The notes under the pieces: generated by a model
Databases searched by the model: none
The model's input: the letters and a program-made list of their open reading frames with translations, nothing else
Told to the model about the DNA's origin: nothing
Translations under genes and position numbers: made by a program
Assembly (NCBI GenBank): GCA_947449515.1
Contig: CANFSD010000045.1
Span: forward strand, 1 to 9,987
DNA length: 9,987 nt
Source: Bacteroidota bacterium
GTDB taxonomy: Bacteria > Bacteroidota > Bacteroidia > UKL13-3
Direction: 5' to 3'
Shown: positions 7,737 through 9,987 of the stretch, one piece after another
Layout: the number at the start of each line of letters is the position of its first letter
Position numbering within the stretch: position 1 is the first letter of the stretch

Positions 7737-7925
7737 ATAGGGTGTGTGAATGCGAACTTTTTTGTTGAAATTTACAGCAAATTAAGCAATTTATTTTTAT
7801 CAAAGGATGGATTATTGCCCCGAACCAAAGTTTGACAATTTAAAGGCTTTGGGAACTTTATTCACAAGGCAATTGGTTTTTGTGGAAAGCTTGTGGAAAG
7901 AGCTTAATGCACATTTTCTTACTTT
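7737..7925. promoter_or_regulatory. Divergent intergenic region between the secreted-protein gene and the HU-SPOR gene
   Basis: This 189-bp gap separates two divergently transcribed genes and must hold both promoters. On the minus strand, TAAATTTC (complement of 7767-7774) is one base off the Bacteroidota -7 consensus TAnnTTTG and would give a leader of about 25 nt, but no -33 TTG is well spaced. On the plus strand, a TTACTTTG (7919-7926, one mismatch) overlaps the GTG start, too close to drive it from that start. TTGACA occurs at 7832-7837, with no good partner. The part from about 7768 to 7802 is very AT-rich. The DnaA-box-like cluster is listed separately. There is no RNA gene or small ORF that I can support. 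Confidence 0.5.
7858..7900. promoter_or_regulatory. Cluster of three DnaA-box-like 9-mers with an 11-bp tandem repeat
   Basis: TTATTCACA at 7858-7866 fits the general DnaA box TTWTNCACA exactly. TGTGGAAAG occurs at 7881-7889 and again at 7892-7900; each is the complement of CTTTCCACA, one mismatch from the same consensus. The last two are part of a direct repeat of TTGTGGAAAG with an 11-bp period, about one helical turn, so a bound protein would sit on the same face twice. The cluster ends 26 nt before the HU-SPOR start codon. It may be a DnaA-controlled promoter, an operator for another repressor, or chance. The sequence match is seen; DnaA binding is inference. Confidence 0.35.
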
Positions 7926-9266
7926 GTGTTAGTTAAAATAGACAATTTGAACAAGGCGGAAGCACATATTTGGGAATTAATTGGTCATTACCTGCACAAG
8001 CATAACGAGTTATGCATTGCGGGTTTTGGTCGTTTTGCCAAACAAACGCAAGGGTATATTGTCGACCCAGTAGCTAAAAAGATTGTTCCCAGCACCCATA
8101 AAGTATACTTTCAGGTAGGTGAATTTGAAACCAGCCCCGCATTTATTCAATTTTTGACACAATGTTTGGGTACAGATTCTTCTGCCAATGTTAATAAGTT
8201 ACAGGGCTTTGTTGAGGCGGTAAAGACCGAATTGCAAAGCAATATGAAGTTAGCTATTCCGCATTTAGGGACCTTTATCTTGCAAATTACTGGCGACTTA
8301 AGCTTTGAATCGGCCAAAACTGAAACCTTTAATGAAAATACCTTTGGTTTAATTCCGGTTCATTTTGCAGCCAATCTCTTAAAAACCAAACGCATTGTTG
8401 TAGAAAAGCCTGAGGAAGAAGGAGAGGAGAAGGAACTTACGCAAATGCGCGAAAGTGCGCTTAAAGAACTGAAGGTTTTGTTAGACAATGCCCGCATTGC
8501 AGAAAGCCAAAAGCCAAAGAAAACCTCTAAAGTGTTTCCTATCATAGCCTCTGCTTTAACATTAATACTTCTTGTAAACTTGGGGATATTCTTGTTCAAT
8601 GGTCCTGTTGATCAATTGAAACAACAAATTTCTCAAATGAATATTTTGGGTAAAACCGGTGAAATATTGGATACGCAAATGGCGCAAGTGAAGCCAGCAA
8701 TGGCCGCGGTTAAGGCTAATCCAAGCCCTGTAGTGGAAGAGCTTATTTCAACAGATAGCATTTCGCAACATTTTCCAATGGCTTATTCAAAAGGTTCTTT
8801 TGATTTTGATAGCACACAATACACTTACCAAATAGTATTGCCAATGGAAGATACCATCATTCCAGTTTCACCTATAATGCCAATTGCCAATTCTTATAAA
8901 ACCCCAGAACCTGAAATTCCAGGATTAGAAGAGGAAACGGCTGTAGCAAAACCTATCAAGAAAATTGAAAAGGCCAAAGTAGCAAAATTAGATGCACCCA
9001 ATATGGTAAATGTGGATGCCTTGAAAAATGGTATTGAAAAAGGATTTTATGTAATTGCAGGCGCTTTTAAAAGTCAAGCAAACGCCAATAGGTTCAAAGA
9101 TAAAATGGCTCAAAAAGGCGAAGTGGCAGCATTGGTTTTTAAACCAAGTACACATCCCTTTTATTTGGTAGCCTTTCAAAAAAGTGCTAACCTAAATCAA
9201 GCACTTACTATTCTAGAAAAAAATCAAATAATCGACCCAAGTATTTGGGTTTATTGCGCCTACTAG
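7926..9266 (+). CDS. Membrane protein with CCDC81-type HU domains and a C-terminal SPOR domain
   Basis: This 446-residue protein has four parts. Residues about 10-65 (AEAHIWELIGHYLHKHNEL, IAGFGRFAKQ, then a VYFQ strand) and about 88-150 (KLAIPHLGTFIL, FGLIPVHFAANLL) look like the paired bacterial CCDC81-type HU domains. A charged linker leads to one membrane segment, FPIIASALTLILLVNLGIFLF (about 204-224). A Pro/Glu/Lys-rich spacer follows, and a SPOR domain ends the protein (about 371-446: GFYVIAGAFKSQANANRF, ALVFKPSTHPFYLVAF). SPOR domains bind denuded septal peptidoglycan; HU-like domains bind DNA or act in protein contacts. The topology should be cytoplasmic HU part and periplasmic SPOR part. 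The only upstream start is GTG 7926, since TAA stops the frame at 7905; a TTG at 7947 is an alternative. Its stop overlaps the convergent adenosyltransferase stop. Confidence 0.88.
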   Translation: MLVKIDNLNKAEAHIWELIGHYLHKHNELCIAGFGRFAKQTQGYIVDPVAKKIVPSTHKVYFQVGEFETSPAFIQFLTQCLGTDSSANVNKLQGFVEAVKTELQSNMKLAIPHLGTFILQITGDLSFESAKTETFNENTFGLIPVHFAANLLKTKRIVVEKPEEEGEEKELTQMRESALKELKVLLDNARIAESQKPKKTSKVFPIIASALTLILLVNLGIFLFNGPVDQLKQQISQMNILGKTGEILDTQMAQVKPAMAAVKANPSPVVEELISTDSISQHFPMAYSKGSFDFDSTQYTYQIVLPMEDTIIPVSPIMPIANSYKTPEPEIPGLEEETAVAKPIKKIEKAKVAKLDAPNMVNVDALKNGIEKGFYVIAGAFKSQANANRFKDKMAQKGEVAALVFKPSTHPFYLVAFQKSANLNQALTILEKNQIIDPSIWVYCAY

Positions 9267-9817
9267 AGACGCGGACGCCAAGGAGATTCTTCTCCCTCAC
9301 TTTCATGTAAAATTTGTCGCGACAATACAAAAAGAAAATCACTGAGTCTATTCAGGTAAATAATAATCATTTCTGGTACAGGCGAACTGGCTTGCAACAA
9401 TACCACCATTCTTTCTGCTCTTCTGCAAATGCAACGTGCAACATGACAATGAGAGGCAACAATATTTCCTCCAGGTAAAACAAAGCTTTTAAGTTCTGGT
9501 AAGCTTTCATTCATTAAGTCAATTTCCTTTTCAAGTAAAGTCAAATCTTCTTCATGCAAATCTGGAATCTTCATTTTAGATTTCTCTGGGTCACTTGCCA
9601 ATACAGAACCTATTGTAAATAACCTGTCTTGTATTTCATATAGCAATTCTCTTCTATGCTGGTCAGAAGTTTGGTCTTTTATAATCCCTAAATAAGAATT
9701 CAATTCATCTATGGTGCCATAAGACTCAATGCGCAAATGTGATTTCAAAACCCTAACGCCACCAATCAAGGAAGTTTCACCTTTGTCACCTGTCTTTGTA
9801 TATATTTTAAACGACAT
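9263..9817 (-). CDS. pduO: PduO-type ATP:cob(I)alamin adenosyltransferase
   Basis: This enzyme transfers the adenosyl group of ATP to cob(I)alamin, giving coenzyme B12, in the cytoplasm as a trimer. The 184-residue protein has the family length and all landmarks: TKTGDKGETSL (7-17, ATP loop), SYGTIDELNSYLG (32-44), FVLPGGN (112-118), ARCICRRAERMV (127-138, the Arg-rich active-site helix) and YLNRLSDFLFVLSR (154-167). The end ESPWRPRL resembles Bacteroidota homologues. The ATG at 9817 directly precedes the conserved N-terminus. It converges with the HU-SPOR gene; the stops overlap by 4 nt. No cobalamin riboswitch is visible in 9818-9987, and no other B12 gene lies nearby, so salvage rather than synthesis is the likely context. 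Annotation pipelines also name this family cob(I)yrinic acid a,c-diamide adenosyltransferase. Confidence 0.96.
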   Translation of the reverse strand: MSFKIYTKTGDKGETSLIGGVRVLKSHLRIESYGTIDELNSYLGIIKDQTSDQHRRELLYEIQDRLFTIGSVLASDPEKSKMKIPDLHEEDLTLLEKEIDLMNESLPELKSFVLPGGNIVASHCHVARCICRRAERMVVLLQASSPVPEMIIIYLNRLSDFLFVLSRQILHESEGEESPWRPRL

Positions 9818-9899
9818 ATTTTTTATTATAAATTACCTTTACTTAACACAATTAGACCTAATTTGTTTTTTTTGCCTATAGCAGATGCTTTTTTGTTCC
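9818..9899. other. AT-rich leader region of the adenosyltransferase gene
   Basis: This 82-bp non-coding stretch lies upstream of the adenosyltransferase start and before the heptamer array. TATAAT is present on the minus strand (complement of 9825-9830) but only 8 nt from the ATG, too close to act as an ordinary -10. No TAnnTTTG/-33 TTG pair is clear. The T-run near 9865-9872 (plus strand) gives an A-run in the leader. I see no ORF, RNA gene or riboswitch. Confidence 0.4.
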
Positions 9900-9913
9900 T
9901 AGTCTGAAGACTA
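9900..9913. repeat. Inverted repeat TAGTCT-GA-AGACTA
   Basis: TAGTCT (9900-9905) and AGACTA (9908-9913) are perfect 6-bp inverted arms with a 2-nt centre. The element opens the heptamer array: its left arm starts as the AGTC core of the following units. A 2-nt loop is too tight for a normal RNA hairpin, so it is more likely an array edge or decayed unit than a terminator. Confidence 0.4.
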
Positions 9914-9927
9914 AAATTGATTGTCGA

Positions 9928-9949
9928 AAGTCCATAGTCCATAGTCCAT
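9928..9949. repeat. Heptamer tandem repeat, unit (A/T)AGTCCA
   Basis: Three tandem 7-bp units, AAGTCCA, TAGTCCA and TAGTCCA, lie at 9928-9948, with a fourth beginning TGG. Weaker units in the same register precede them: TAGTCTG at 9900-9906 and TTGTCGA at 9921-9927. Short intergenic heptamer repeats of this general look occur in Bacteroidota genomes; that recollection is not checked. No coding role is apparent. Confidence 0.8.
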
Positions 9950-9953
9950 GGCA

Positions 9954-9987
9954 AAAACCCAAAACCCAAAACCCAAAACCCAAAACC
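9954..9987. repeat. Heptamer tandem repeat, unit AAAACCC, running off the window end
   Basis: Four perfect copies of AAAACCC and a fifth cut after six bases fill 9954-9987 without a mismatch. The array continues past the edge, so its full copy number is unknown. It keeps the same 7-nt register as the preceding AGTCCA units. It is outside any gene, with the adenosyltransferase start about 136 bp away. The window ending inside a perfect tandem repeat is compatible with an assembly break at a repeat. Confidence 0.85.

Noticed and set aside
9954..9987. AAAACCC array as a telomere
   Set aside because: It resembles eukaryotic or ciliate telomere repeats in composition, but all flanking genes are bacterial, and the neighbouring AGTCCA heptamers share its period. 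An ordinary bacterial microsatellite is simpler.
9900..9987. CRISPR array
   Set aside because: Units are 7 bp with no unique spacers, and no cas gene is present.
9818..9987. Cobalamin riboswitch upstream of the adenosyltransferase gene
   Set aside because: The leader is short and AT-rich, with no B12-box-like GCCACTG and no room for the ~200-nt aptamer before the heptamer array.

Overview
The window looks like chromosomal DNA from a member of the Bacteroidota. Evidence: a protein with a C-terminal type IX secretion (Por) sorting domain, a DUF4290 protein, and a protein joining CCDC81-type HU domains to a SPOR domain, all of which are essentially Bacteroidota hallmarks. AT-rich DNA and the lack of convincing Shine-Dalgarno sequences fit the same group. 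I cannot name a genus. The gene content is housekeeping-like; I see no phage, transposon, toxin-antitoxin or CRISPR content.

Left part (1-3705, all minus strand): a tight molybdenum-cofactor (Moco) operon. Read in the direction of transcription it runs moaA (GTP 3',8-cyclase), moeA (molybdate insertion), a TSUP/TauE-type membrane transporter, moaD (sulfur carrier ending in Gly-Gly), and moeB/thiF-type E1-like adenylyltransferase, which is cut by the left edge. Gaps are 4 to about 53 nt. MoaC, MoaE and MogA are not in the window; they may lie beyond the left edge or elsewhere. MoaA makes the first intermediate, MoaD activated by MoeB supplies the dithiolene sulfurs, MoeA inserts molybdenum, and the transporter is a candidate for handling sulfite or another sulfur anion.

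Middle part (3731-7736, minus strand): a DUF4290 protein with a basic Asn/Arg/Lys-rich tail, the DNA-repair ATPase RecN, and a secreted PKD-domain protein with a type IX sorting signal. These follow each other in the same direction as the Moco genes with gaps of 56 nt or less. A long transcript from 7736 to the left edge is possible, but unproven.

Right part: a 189-bp divergent intergenic region (7737-7925) carries a small cluster of DnaA-box-like 9-mers, two of them forming an 11-bp tandem repeat. It separates the secreted protein from a plus-strand gene for the HU-CCDC81/transmembrane/SPOR protein. That gene converges on a PduO-type ATP:cob(I)alamin adenosyltransferase gene; the two stop codons share one palindromic CTAG. 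The last ~90 bases (9900-9987) are non-coding and consist of a 7-bp-periodic array in which two unrelated unit types follow each other in the same 7-nt register, running off the window's end.

No clearly novel multi-gene system is visible. The best leads are the TSUP transporter inside the Moco operon, the HU-SPOR protein as a possible link between DNA and septal wall, the DUF4290 basic tail, and the terminal heptamer array.
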